Below, one piece after another: positions 18,480 through 26,254 of a stretch of DNA of 64,000 bases; position 1 is the stretch's first letter, and the number at the start of each line of letters is the position of its first letter. The notes under the pieces were generated by a model. The model made no database searches and was not told where the DNA came from. It saw nothing but the letters and a program-made list of their open reading frames with translations. Origin of the DNA: Afipia sp. (GTDB taxonomy: Bacteria; Pseudomonadota; Alphaproteobacteria; Rhizobiales; Xanthobacteraceae); assembly GCA_024707075.1 (NCBI GenBank), contig JANQAK010000003.1:1488001-1552000 (forward strand), given 5' to 3'. Position numbers and translations under genes: made by a program.

Positions 18480-18656
18480 CATAGTATCGCTCCAAATTGC
18501 TGCGCCCGGTGCGGAGTACGTTGTCGAAATCCGTTGCGTAGGTCGAACTCTTTCAAATTTGCGCGAAAAGCTTATCAATTTCATCTATTCAGAGGATCAG
18601 CATAAACAGGCTGCAGGGAGTACGACGACCGTCGCATTGATAAGGGCCAAGGCCGG

Positions 18657-18800
18657 TCATTCATTGATTTGAACCACGGCATTTTCTACCGGCTCGCCGA
18701 AGGCCAGCGCGAAACCAAGAAGCGTCACCATCACCCACAGCACCTCCAACGAGCGGCCCGTGCGATCGGATATCGGCCCGGAAATGAATCATTGGGCGAA
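18657..18800 (-). pseudogene. Relic of an MFS transporter
   Basis: One minus-strand frame reads FISGPISDRTGRSLEVLWV and then a hydrophobic helix TLLGFALAFGEP before a stop at 18,657. GPISDRTGR matches the loop 2-3 motif of major facilitator carriers, and a stop codon interrupts the frame just before it. Only about 45 residues remain. A similar fragment lies at 48,489-48,566. Confidence 0.4.
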
Positions 18801-18860
18801 ACATTGGGCCGAGACCGGAGGCCTCGTACACCACCTAGACAAGCTGTTGTGTGGGGCCAC

Positions 18861-18976
18861 TTTGAAAACGACTCGGCTATCCCATTGATATTGCACGATC
18901 CCGCATTTTGAAAACGACTCGATTTTGACTTTAAGAACGACTCGATACCACCATTTTTCGCTTTGATAACGACGCG
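18861..18976 (+). repeat. Cluster of AACGACTCG repeats
   Basis: Four copies of a 15-bp motif close to TTTGAAAACGACTCG start at 18,861, 18,907, 18,930 and 18,962 in the same orientation, the last two with single changes. Spacing is irregular (46, 23 and 32 bp). The sequence GTGTGGGGCCAC precedes the first. Multiple short direct repeats like this are found at the ends of IS21-type elements as transposase sites, but no transposase is here. The rest of 18,480-19,391 holds the MFS relic and no supported gene. Confidence 0.55.
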
Positions 18977-19391
18977 AATTTGTAAGTGGTTGCGAGGAAA
19001 GCGATTTTGGCCATGGGAATTTGCGTAAGGTTAGCGATAACAAGACGCCTCGCGAATCATTTTGCAGAAGGTCTCGATCGTTTCTGGGGCGGCGATTCGA
19101 TTTAGGATTCTTGGTTTCGGTAAGGAAACGGCATTAGCGCTGGGAAACGCGATTTTGAGTTTCTCTGATGAGCGAAGATTTTTGACCGCTAGTGAAACGC
19201 AGAACGGGCCTTCAAGTCCTTCTTGTTCACAAAGAAGTTGTTCGACCTCCTTCATGTACTTCGGAAGTTTCTGATCGAATTCCGCGATAGTGAGGTGGTG
19301 TCCGTCGGCGTTAAACGGGTTCGTTGCGAAGGCGTGTGCAAACCAATCGTGACCGATGAAGAAACGGCCAAAAGTCTTTGGCGGTGCCCCA

Positions 19392-19634
19392 ATGCTCTCG
19401 ACGACGCGCTCTATGCCCGGCATGGCGATGCCCATGATGATGTGCAAGACGACCTGCACGATGACGCCAAACGGCATGACCTGCGAGATGACCCCCATGG
19501 ATGCCTCCATGAAGGACATGTTCATGCAGTGCTGCCAGAACATGATGAGCATGATGAACGCCGGCATGCCGATGATGATGAACTGCGGCGGCATGATGAT
19601 GATGTGCACGATGTCAGCACCGATGGCGAAATAA
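19392..19634 (+). CDS. Methionine- and cysteine-rich small protein
   Basis: If started at the ATG at 19,392, the product has 80 residues of which 28 are Met and 7 Cys, arranged in clusters such as MAMPMMMC, MFMQCCQNMMSMM and GGMMMMC. Such density of thioether and thiol ligands suggests binding of Cu(I) or another soft metal, as in Met-rich copper proteins; this is inference. No signal peptide is evident, and the ribosome site is weak, so an upstream start at 19,356 is possible. A strong terminator follows the stop by about 20 bases, which supports a real transcription unit on this strand. The 192-residue antisense frame is a shadow. Confidence 0.6.
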   Translation: MLSTTRSMPGMAMPMMMCKTTCTMTPNGMTCEMTPMDASMKDMFMQCCQNMMSMMNAGMPMMMNCGGMMMMCTMSAPMAK

Positions 19635-19655
19635 GCCGTTACGCGTGTCTCATCT

Positions 19656-19686
19656 AAAAAGGGCCGGCGCTTCGCCGGCCTTTTTT
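19656..19686. terminator. Bidirectional rho-independent terminator
   Basis: GGCCGGCG and CGCCGGCC pair around a CTT loop (19,662-19,680). Six T residues follow on the plus strand and five A residues precede it, so it can end both the Met-rich gene (plus) and the XRE regulator (minus). Confidence 0.9.
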
Positions 19687-19703
19687 ATTTTCGCGGGTTT
19701 CGG

Positions 19704-20333
19704 TCAGCCGATCGTCTCGATATAGGTCATCACGAGGAAGAGAACTGCCTCTTCCGTTCCGAGATTTCGGTAGCTATGCGGCACATCTGCCTCGAACACG
19801 ATGGCATCGCCCTCGCTTAACGTCACGGGCCGTCCCGATCCCGATGTGATTTCGACGGCTCCTCGGGCGACGACCAGGTTCTCCCGCGTACCCGGCGCGT
19901 GGGCATCGGCATTCTCCCGATGCAGCGGCGCGAGCCTCAACTCATAGAATTCCACCTGCCGTTCGCCATCGAAGGGAAACAAGGCGCGCGAGGTGAACTG
20001 TCCTTGATTCGACGACAGCAGCTTCGCATTTGTCCGGCGTAGCACAAGAGTGCCGCGCGCATCGTCGGTCGCAATCAGGCTGGCAAACGGCACACCCAAT
20101 GCAATTGTGATCTTCCAGAGAAGGCCGATCGTCGGCACGCTCTTGCCGGTTTCGATTTGGCCGAGCATTGCCCGGCTCACTCCCGATTGCTTGGCAAGCC
20201 TCTCAAGAGAAAGTCCCTGCCGTACCCGTAAGCGGCGCAGATTCCGGCCTACGATTAGTGGCAGGTCAACAACGGGGTCGATTGGCGCTGCGCTGGCCGT
20301 ATCGTTCACAAGGTGAGCCCTTGCTTCGGTCAT
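19704..20333 (-). CDS. XRE-family regulator with C-terminal cupin domain
   Basis: The 209-residue protein has a helix-turn-helix at about 28-85 (LRRLRVRQGLSLERLAKQSGVSRAMLGQIE begins this region, given here only in part as LSLERLAKQSGVS and MLGQIETGKSVPTI). A cupin_2 barrel follows from about 130, with GDAIVFEADVPHSYRN. XRE-cupin regulators often respond to a small molecule bound in the barrel. The start overlaps the stop of a 75-residue ORF by 4 bases (ATGA), so the two are co-translated. Nothing shows the target; the nearby Opp-type importer and Met-rich protein are candidates. Confidence 0.88.
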   Translation of the reverse strand: MTEARAHLVNDTASAAPIDPVVDLPLIVGRNLRRLRVRQGLSLERLAKQSGVSRAMLGQIETGKSVPTIGLLWKITIALGVPFASLIATDDARGTLVLRRTNAKLLSSNQGQFTSRALFPFDGERQVEFYELRLAPLHRENADAHAPGTRENLVVARGAVEITSGSGRPVTLSEGDAIVFEADVPHSYRNLGTEEAVLFLVMTYIETIG

Positions 20334-20557
20334 GCCACGCCGCTTCCGTCCTTATGCAAGACTGGCCCATGCGGCATGAAAACCCATGTCGGCCAGAAGA
20401 CAAAAAAAGCGACGGGCACGGCGAAGGCCGATTGCGATACCTGTCCATGACCGAAGTCAGCGCCACCCGCGACCGCTGCCTGATCGGCCAGCCGCTTCGC
20501 AGCCTTACGTTCGCGATATAACTTGAGGTCAATGACCTCAGCAATTTGACTTGCCAC
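20330..20557 (-). CDS. Small hypothetical protein coupled to the XRE regulator
   Basis: This 75-residue ORF starts with a GTG at 20,557 preceded by GAGGGA. Its N-terminus (IAEVIDLKLYRERKAAKRLA) should form a charged helix, and residues about 43-66 are hydrophobic and aromatic, possibly one membrane segment. It ends overlapping the start of the XRE regulator by 4 bases. A 28-codon ORF (20,588-20,674) lies 30 bases upstream. No family is recognised; it might be a partner of the regulator. Confidence 0.55.
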   Translation of the reverse strand: MASQIAEVIDLKLYRERKAAKRLADQAAVAGGADFGHGQVSQSAFAVPVAFFVFWPTWVFMPHGPVLHKDGSGVA

Positions 20558-20587
20558 GATTCCCTCGTTGATGGCGACCGGACGGCC

Positions 20588-20674
20588 TCAGTAGACGAAG
20601 GTGGCCGAGCAAAACGCCTTTATCAATCTATGGAAGAAGAAAACAACAGGGAGCACGACGACGGTCAATTTCAC
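20588..20674 (-). CDS. Possible short peptide, 28 codons
   Basis: A GTG at 20,674 with GGAAG upstream opens a 28-residue hydrophobic peptide beginning VKLTVVVLPVVFFF. It resembles the start of a 35-codon ORF at 35,555-35,662 (VRLTVVF). It precedes the 75-residue ORF and XRE gene. It may be a leader or chance. Confidence 0.25.
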   Translation of the reverse strand: MKLTVVVLPVVFFFHRLIKAFCSATFVY

Positions 20675-20693
20675 AGAATGTTCTTCCGGCAAT

Positions 20694-21707
20694 TCATAAG
20701 GCCGGAGTTGAAACTGACGCCTCTAATGGGAAATGGCAGGCGACGGAATGCTTGGTTTCGTCACCGGGCGCCAAGCTTGGACTTTCGACGCGGCACCTAT
20801 CCTGAACGACGGGGCAGCGGGTATGAAACCGGCATCCCGGCGGCGACCCGTAGGGGCTCGGCATATCTCCTTTTAGAGTTTCGCGTCGCGCGCTCATCCG
20901 GGCCCCATTGATGCGCGGGACCGACTGAAGAAGCGCGCGTGTGTAAGGGTGTGCAGGCCGCGCCCACAGTTCGTCGCGCGATGCGACCTCCACAATTCGC
21001 CCGAGATACATCACGGCCACGCGATCGCTGATATATTCGACCACTGAAAGATCGTGGCTGATGAACAGGTAAGCCACGCCGAACTGCTTCTGAAGATCGA
21101 CAAGCAGGTTCAGAATTTGTGCCTGCACGGAAACGTCGAGCGCAGAGACCGGTTCATCAAGTATAATAAGCTTCGGATCCAACGCCAAAGCCCGCGCGAT
21201 TCCAATCCGCTGCCGCTGCCCTCCCGAGAACTGGTGCGGATACTTCTCAGCCGCATCCGCAGGTAGCCCTACTTTGCGAAGCAGCTCGGCCACCTGTGTC
21301 CGGCGCTCCTGTCTGGTCCCGACCCGATGAATGTTCAGTGGCTCGGCGATCAGCGAGCCTACAGTCCATCGCGGGTCAAGCGAAGCGAGCGGATCCTGGA
21401 ATACCATCTGCACGTCCCGGCGATGTATCCGTAAATCACGACGTGGCAACCGGGTCAGATCAATACCACCGAAGCGCACTGATCCATGGTGCGGATCGAC
21501 AAGGCGCGCAATAGCGCGCCCGAGCGTTGATTTTCCGCAGCCGGATTCGCCGACGAGCCCCAATGTCTCGCCGGGGCGAATTGATAACGAAACGCCATCG
21601 ACCGCTTGCACTGTCCCGCGCGCAGCCTCGAAGCGGACCGCGAGATCATCGACCGCCAACAGCGGTTCAGTATGCGCGGGAATAACTGGCTGAGTGCTCT
21701 GAAACAC
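20694..21707 (-). CDS. Opp/Dpp-type ABC transporter ATP-binding protein (DppF-like)
   Basis: The product has about 337 residues from the GTG at 21,707, chosen because GAGGA lies six bases upstream; a TTG at 21,719 is the alternative. Walker [10 protein letters not shown], a Q-loop in VFQDPLASLDPR, signature FSGGQRQR and Walker B LIILDEPVSALD are present. The C-terminal oligopeptide/dipeptide domain carries GCRFHTRCP, the cysteines of which may bind an iron-sulfur cluster in this family. It overlaps the DppD-like gene by about 40 bases and ends a six-gene operon (two binding proteins, two permeases, two ATPases). The importer would take up peptides, glutathione-like molecules or other oligomeric solutes. 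Confidence 0.88.
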   Translation of the reverse strand: MFQSTQPVIPAHTEPLLAVDDLAVRFEAARGTVQAVDGVSLSIRPGETLGLVGESGCGKSTLGRAIARLVDPHHGSVRFGGIDLTRLPRRDLRIHRRDVQMVFQDPLASLDPRWTVGSLIAEPLNIHRVGTRQERRTQVAELLRKVGLPADAAEKYPHQFSGGQRQRIGIARALALDPKLIILDEPVSALDVSVQAQILNLLVDLQKQFGVAYLFISHDLSVVEYISDRVAVMYLGRIVEVASRDELWARPAHPYTRALLQSVPRINGARMSARRETLKGDMPSPYGSPPGCRFHTRCPVVQDRCRVESPSLAPGDETKHSVACHFPLEASVSTPAL

Positions 21708-22689
21708 GGAAGTCCTCAATTCTCAAACAAGCAACAGACCCATCGTCTCCAACCGGGATCAGCGGAGGCGGAGCAAGATGGCAGGCCTCGATCGCGATGG
21801 GACAGCGCGGAGCAAAGCGGCATCCCGGAGGCATATCGCGCAGCGACGGCACGATTCCGGGAATCTCTGTCAGCCGCGCGCGAAATCGGTCGCGCATGCC
21901 GATGCGCGGGCGAGCCGCGATTAAGCCGCGCGTGTAAGGATGAAGCGGCGCGGCAAGAAGATCGGCGGTCGCACGCTCCTCCACCTTGCGGCCTGCATAC
22001 ATGACAAGGACACGATCCGCGTATTCCGCCACCACGCCCAAATCGTGCGTAATCAGAAGCACGGCCGTGCCAGTCTCGCGTTTCAGTTCATCGATCAGTT
22101 CCAAAATCTGCGCTTGAATGGTGACATCCAGCGCCGTCGTCGGTTCATCGGCCACCAGCACGGCCGGCGAACATGCCAGGGCAATCGCAATCATCGCGCG
22201 CTGGCGCATACCACCGGACAGACGATGCGGATAATCGTCAAAGCGCCGCCGCGGATCTGGAATACGCACACGATCAAGCAGCGCGATTGCGCGACCACGC
22301 GCGGCAACATATGAGACGTCTTCGTGTTCACGGATCGCTTCGACGATCTGCGCACCGATGGTCAGGACCGGATTGAGCGCCGTCATCGGCTCCTGGAAAA
22401 TCATCGCAATGCGATTGCCACGAAGCCGGCGCATCGCTTCACCCTGAAGGCCAAGAATATTCTGTCCCTCGAGCCGGATCGCACGGCCATCTACCCGTCC
22501 CGGAGGCGGAATCAATCCAAGCAGGGCGAGAGCCGTCAACGACTTGCCGCAACCGGACTCGCCGACAACGGCAAGCGTTTCTCCGCGCGCGAGCTCGAAA
22601 TCAAGATCGCTCACTGCGGTGAGCGAACTGTTGCGCTGTGCAAACTTAACGCTCAGTCCCTCGACCGACAGCACGGATTGAACCGGCAT
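21667..22689 (-). CDS. Opp/Dpp-type ABC transporter ATP-binding protein (DppD-like)
   Basis: The protein has 340 residues from the ATG at 22,689, whose first base is shared with the permease stop (TGATG). Walker A is GESGCGKSL, followed by [12 protein letters not shown] at the Q-loop, LSGGMRQR and [12 protein letters not shown]. The end carries the oligopeptide-type motif GCRFAPRCP. It forms a heterodimer with the DppF-like protein in transporters of this class. The frame is open upstream of the chosen start but that part overlaps the permease gene and is not conserved. Confidence 0.88.
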   Translation of the reverse strand: MPVQSVLSVEGLSVKFAQRNSSLTAVSDLDFELARGETLAVVGESGCGKSLTALALLGLIPPPGRVDGRAIRLEGQNILGLQGEAMRRLRGNRIAMIFQEPMTALNPVLTIGAQIVEAIREHEDVSYVAARGRAIALLDRVRIPDPRRRFDDYPHRLSGGMRQRAMIAIALACSPAVLVADEPTTALDVTIQAQILELIDELKRETGTAVLLITHDLGVVAEYADRVLVMYAGRKVEERATADLLAAPLHPYTRGLIAARPRIGMRDRFRARLTEIPGIVPSLRDMPPGCRFAPRCPIAIEACHLAPPPLIPVGDDGSVACLRIEDFRVSEHSASYSRAY

Positions 22690-23570
22690 CAACGTTGCTC
22701 CCGCTTGGGATCGACAGCATCGTTCAATCCATCGCCCAGCAAGTTCAGCGCCAGCACAGCCACAACGATAGCGATGCCCGGCAGAGTCGCGATGTACCAA
22801 TCGGAACGCAGCACTTCGCGTCCCGCTCCCACCATTCCGCCCCAGCTAACGACGTTCGGATCGCCGAGGCCAAGAAACGCAAGGCTGGACTCCGTAAGGA
22901 TCGCCGAGGCGACCATTACCGAGGCGGAAACGACGATCGGCGCCAGCGTGTTGGGGAGAAGATGTAGGAAAATGATGCGAGCATCCGATGCTCCCAGCGC
23001 GATGATCGCCTGGACCATGTCGCCGTGGCGCAATTTTAGGATTTCCGCGCGAACGAGGCGTGCCAGACTTGGCCATGACGTCACCCCGATTGCGCCGACG
23101 ATGGTCGGTATGGTCGGTTGAAGAATGGCCACGATTGTCAAAGCGAACAGAAACGGTGGGATGGTCTGGAAGAATTCCGTCAAACGCATCAGCGCGGAAT
23201 CCACCTTGCCGCCATAATATCCCGCAAACGCGCCAATCCCCACGCCCATGACCAGAGACACCGCTGTGGCAACCGCGCCGATCAACAGCGAGATGCGCGC
23301 GCCATGAAAGACTCCCGAGGCCAGATCGCGCCCCAGCATGTCCGTGCCGAGGGGAAAGGCAGGATCTACGCCCGGCCGCAGGAAAGGCTGGCCTGCGAAA
23401 TCGAGCGGGTCACCCGGGTATATCTGGTCGGCGAACAGCGCCATGACGACAATGCCGCCGAGCAGCAACGTTCCAATGACGGCGGATAGCTGCCGCGTCG
23501 CGCGAAAAATGAAACCCACTCGTGCGGCGCGCGCGGGCAAAACTCGCGAAGCGGTATCGACAAGCGCCAT
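22689..23570 (-). CDS. Opp/Dpp-type ABC transporter permease (DppC-like)
   Basis: This 293-residue membrane protein begins at the ATG at 23,570, two bases after the stop of the DppB-like gene. The N-terminal OppC domain is followed by GTDMLGRDLASGVFHGARISL, a motif of DppC/OppC, by about six helices, and by the EAA loop ALGASDARIIFLHLLPN. It pairs with the DppB-like permease to form the channel. The sequence is full length. Confidence 0.9.
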   Translation of the reverse strand: MALVDTASRVLPARAARVGFIFRATRQLSAVIGTLLLGGIVVMALFADQIYPGDPLDFAGQPFLRPGVDPAFPLGTDMLGRDLASGVFHGARISLLIGAVATAVSLVMGVGIGAFAGYYGGKVDSALMRLTEFFQTIPPFLFALTIVAILQPTIPTIVGAIGVTSWPSLARLVRAEILKLRHGDMVQAIIALGASDARIIFLHLLPNTLAPIVVSASVMVASAILTESSLAFLGLGDPNVVSWGGMVGAGREVLRSDWYIATLPGIAIVVAVLALNLLGDGLNDAVDPKREQR

Positions 23571-23572
23571 GA

Positions 23573-24565
23573 TCAACCAAGCTCAATGCGGGGATCGAGA
23601 ACCGTATAGAGAAGGTCGATCAGGATATTGGCGACCACCACCACGATGGAACTGCAAAGCAGGATGCCAAGCAGCAAATTGAGATCGCGTTGAAAAAGCG
23701 CTTCGAACGCCAGCCGGCCCAATCCAGGCCAGGAGAAGACCGTCTCCACAAGGATAGCGCCGCCCAGCACCGACCCCACCTGCACGCCCAGCATAGTCAC
23801 GATGGGCAACAACGCATTGCGGAGCACATGACGGCGGGCGATACGTCCCGGCCGCACGCCCTTTGCAATCGCGGTCCGCACAAAATCCTGCCCTTGCACT
23901 TCGATCATCGCGGCGCGCATCAATCGCGCGTAGACCGCGAGGAAAAACGATCCAAGCGTCGCGGCCGGCAGGATCAAGTGCAGGCCGACATCTTTTAGAT
24001 AGGCGAAGCCGGTATAGCCTCTTTCGATGCTCGCCATTCCGCCCACGGGGAGCCAATCCAGCCAGACCGAGAACACCACGACCAGCATGATCCCGGTCCA
24101 GAAAACCGGTGTCGCGTAGAAAACGAGAGCAACGGCCGAAATCAGGGTGTCGGCTGCGCGGCCGGCATTTCGTGCCGCCGCGATACCCAGCGCCGAGCCT
24201 GCCAGAAGCGCGAATCCGATCGACGTTCCCATTAACAACAAGGTCGCCGGCAACCGCTGTACGATCAATTCAGCAACGGGCATTCCCTGCCGGAATGAAA
24301 AACCAAGATTCAGGGACAGGAGATTGCGCACATAAACTGCAAACTGGACGGGGAGAGATTGGTCGAGTCCGAACTGCTTGCGAAGCGCTGCCAGATATTC
24401 CGGTGTCGCCGATCCGGCTTCGCCGGCGAGCACTTGCGCCGCGTCACCTGGCGCAAGATGAAGCAGGAAGAAATTGATCACGGCGATGCCGGACACGACG
24501 AGCAGAAGCTGAAAAAGCCGCCGTATCAGGAAACTCGCCTTGGCCGTTGTCATTCGAGCGGCCAC
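23573..24565 (-). CDS. Opp/Dpp-type ABC transporter permease (DppB-like)
   Basis: The product has 330 residues if it starts at the GTG at 24,565, or 326 from the ATG at 24,553; no ribosome site decides. It shows the DppB hallmarks: a first helix with INFFLLHLAPGD, a periplasmic loop with YLAALRKQFGLDQSLPVQF, then five further helices and the cytoplasmic loop AKGVRPGRIARRHVLRNALLP. The start lies a few bases after the stop of the first binding-protein gene. It forms the translocation channel with the DppC-like protein. Confidence 0.9.
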   Translation of the reverse strand: MAARMTTAKASFLIRRLFQLLLVVSGIAVINFFLLHLAPGDAAQVLAGEAGSATPEYLAALRKQFGLDQSLPVQFAVYVRNLLSLNLGFSFRQGMPVAELIVQRLPATLLLMGTSIGFALLAGSALGIAAARNAGRAADTLISAVALVFYATPVFWTGIMLVVVFSVWLDWLPVGGMASIERGYTGFAYLKDVGLHLILPAATLGSFFLAVYARLMRAAMIEVQGQDFVRTAIAKGVRPGRIARRHVLRNALLPIVTMLGVQVGSVLGGAILVETVFSWPGLGRLAFEALFQRDLNLLLGILLCSSIVVVVANILIDLLYTVLDPRIELG

Positions 24566-24568
24566 ACG

Positions 24569-26177
24569 TCAGTTCTGCGCCGGCGGCGTCTCGAACCAGA
24601 CGTTCTTCAAAGAGCTGTAGGACTGGTCCGCCTGCTGCGCAGCCGCATTGAGAGAAGCCGAGTACAGCGTGAAGAACCGCAGCTCCAGCAACGGCAGCGT
24701 CGGAACGTCACGCTGTACGATCTGCTGAAAGCGCTTGAAGTCCTCCACCCGCTTCGCAGGATTGCCTTCAACCGCGGCCGCCTGAATGAGACCATCCACT
24801 TCAGCATTGCGATAGCCGGAGCCGTTGGTCCACGGCGTCTTGGTCCCCAGCCAGCCCGACCAATACTCGCGGACGATGCCGATCTGCGGGTCTGGGAACG
24901 CGCCGTTCCAGGAACTCGAAATGTCGAAGTCACGATCGGCATAAACCCGCTTGATGAAGGCAGCCGTATCCTGCGAACGGATATTGACCTCGATGCCGAC
25001 ACGCTTCAACGCCTGCTTCAGGTATTCGCCGGTGCGCTTGTAGTCGTCGCCGTAGGGCAGGAAGTCATGAGTGAGCGTGAAACGCACGCCGTCCGTACCG
25101 CGCTTGAAGCCAGCCTCGTCAAGCAAGGCCTCCGCCTTTTTCAGGTCGAATGGATATTTGGGGACCGTGGAATCATGAAATGTCGCCAGCGTCGAGGGTA
25201 CCGCGCTGATGGCGGGCTTACCGTAGCCATACCAGACGACCTTTGCGAGCGCGTCCTTGTCGACGGCATAGGCGATGGCCTGGCGAACGCGTACGTCTTT
25301 CAGATATGTATTCTCCACGTTGAAATCGAAATAGAGCACCGGCGACAGCCAATCATAACCGCGTGTTTCGATCTTCAACCCCGGAAGCTTGGCAAAGCGC
25401 TCGACTTCGCGAAATGGAATGGGATTGAATGCGGCATATTGCACTTCTCCCTTTTCGATCGCAGCGGCGCGGGCCGCGGCATCAGGAATGACCCTGAAAA
25501 TGACCTTATCGAGATAAGGCTTCTTCGGCTCCCAGTAATCGGGGTTCCGTTCGAGCAGCACATACTCGCCCTTCTTCCATTCCTTGAAAACAAACGCGCC
25601 GGTTCCGACCGGCTTGTTGTTGTAAGGATTGTTCAGAACGTCAGTGCCTTCGTAGAGATGCTTCGGAAGGATCGGCGCACCAACGCCATTGATGACGCTC
25701 AGGATCGGCAATGATGGCTTAGACAGATGAAGCGTGATCGTCGCATCGTCCGGCGTATCCACGCTGGCGACATTCTCGAAAATCGCCCTATTACGCGGAT
25801 GAATCGTCTTCCAGACATTCTCGAGGGTCCATTTCACATCGGCCGACGAGAACGGCTTTCCATCATGCCACTTCACGCCCTTGCGCAGATTGAAGGTGAT
25901 GGTGAGGCCATCCGGCGCCACGGTCCAGCTTTGCGCCAGCGACGGCTGTGGCTTCAAGTCGAGATCGTAATAGACAAGACCATCGAAGATATTGCCGGCG
26001 ATGAACTGGGTCGGCTGCGCGGTATTGGCTGCCGGCGTCAGCGTGACCGGTTCAGGCTGGACGATCGTCGTCAGCGTCCCACCCCTGCTTCGGCGTGTCC
26101 GCGGCAAGGGATGGAGACGCCACCGCGAATGCAGCCACGACGAATGAAACAAACACGGGAAGCCGGACGAAGATCAT
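24569..26177 (-). pseudogene. Opp/Dpp-type ABC substrate-binding protein 1, frameshifted in the N-terminus
   Basis: The natural start is the ATG at 26,177, which opens a clear signal peptide (MIFVRLPVFVSFVVAAFAVA, then SPSLAAD). After TPKQG the frame runs into an extra G in a run of four (C4 at 26,082-26,085 on the plus strand). One base off, the SBP_bac_5 domain continues with GGTLTTIVQPEPVTL to 24,569. Key segments are HDGKPFSSADVKWT and PYNNKPVGTGAFVFKEW. It is a paralogue of the adjacent gene at 26,255. As written no exported protein would be made. The short homopolymer makes a sequencing indel a real possibility. Confidence 0.75.
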
Positions 26178-26251
26178 GGCGCAAATCCGTCATTGGCGGC
26201 CATCAGGCCGAGGATAACAAGAATCAATGCGAGATGGTTGACGACGTGCAT
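26174..26251 (-). CDS. Possible 25-residue hydrophobic leader peptide
   Basis: Between the two binding-protein genes lies a 25-codon ORF that starts three bases after the stop of gene 2 and ends with a TGA overlapping the ATG of gene 1 (ATGA). The peptide is a short hydrophobic helix (LALILVILGLMAA) and could couple translation of gene 1 to that of gene 2. No homologue is known to me and it may be non-coding. Confidence 0.35.
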   Translation of the reverse strand: MHVVNHLALILVILGLMAANDGFAP

Positions 26252-26254
26252 GGG

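Noticed and set aside
19031-19609. 192-codon minus-strand frame with many Met and Ile residues
   Set aside because: It is antisense to the Met-rich gene; the repeated ATG codons read as CAT on the other strand and give the Ile/Met pattern. The terminator and codon use fit the plus strand.
24359-25714. 451-codon plus-strand frame
   Set aside because: It is antisense to the Opp-type binding protein, has no family features, and mirrors the codon pattern of the real gene.
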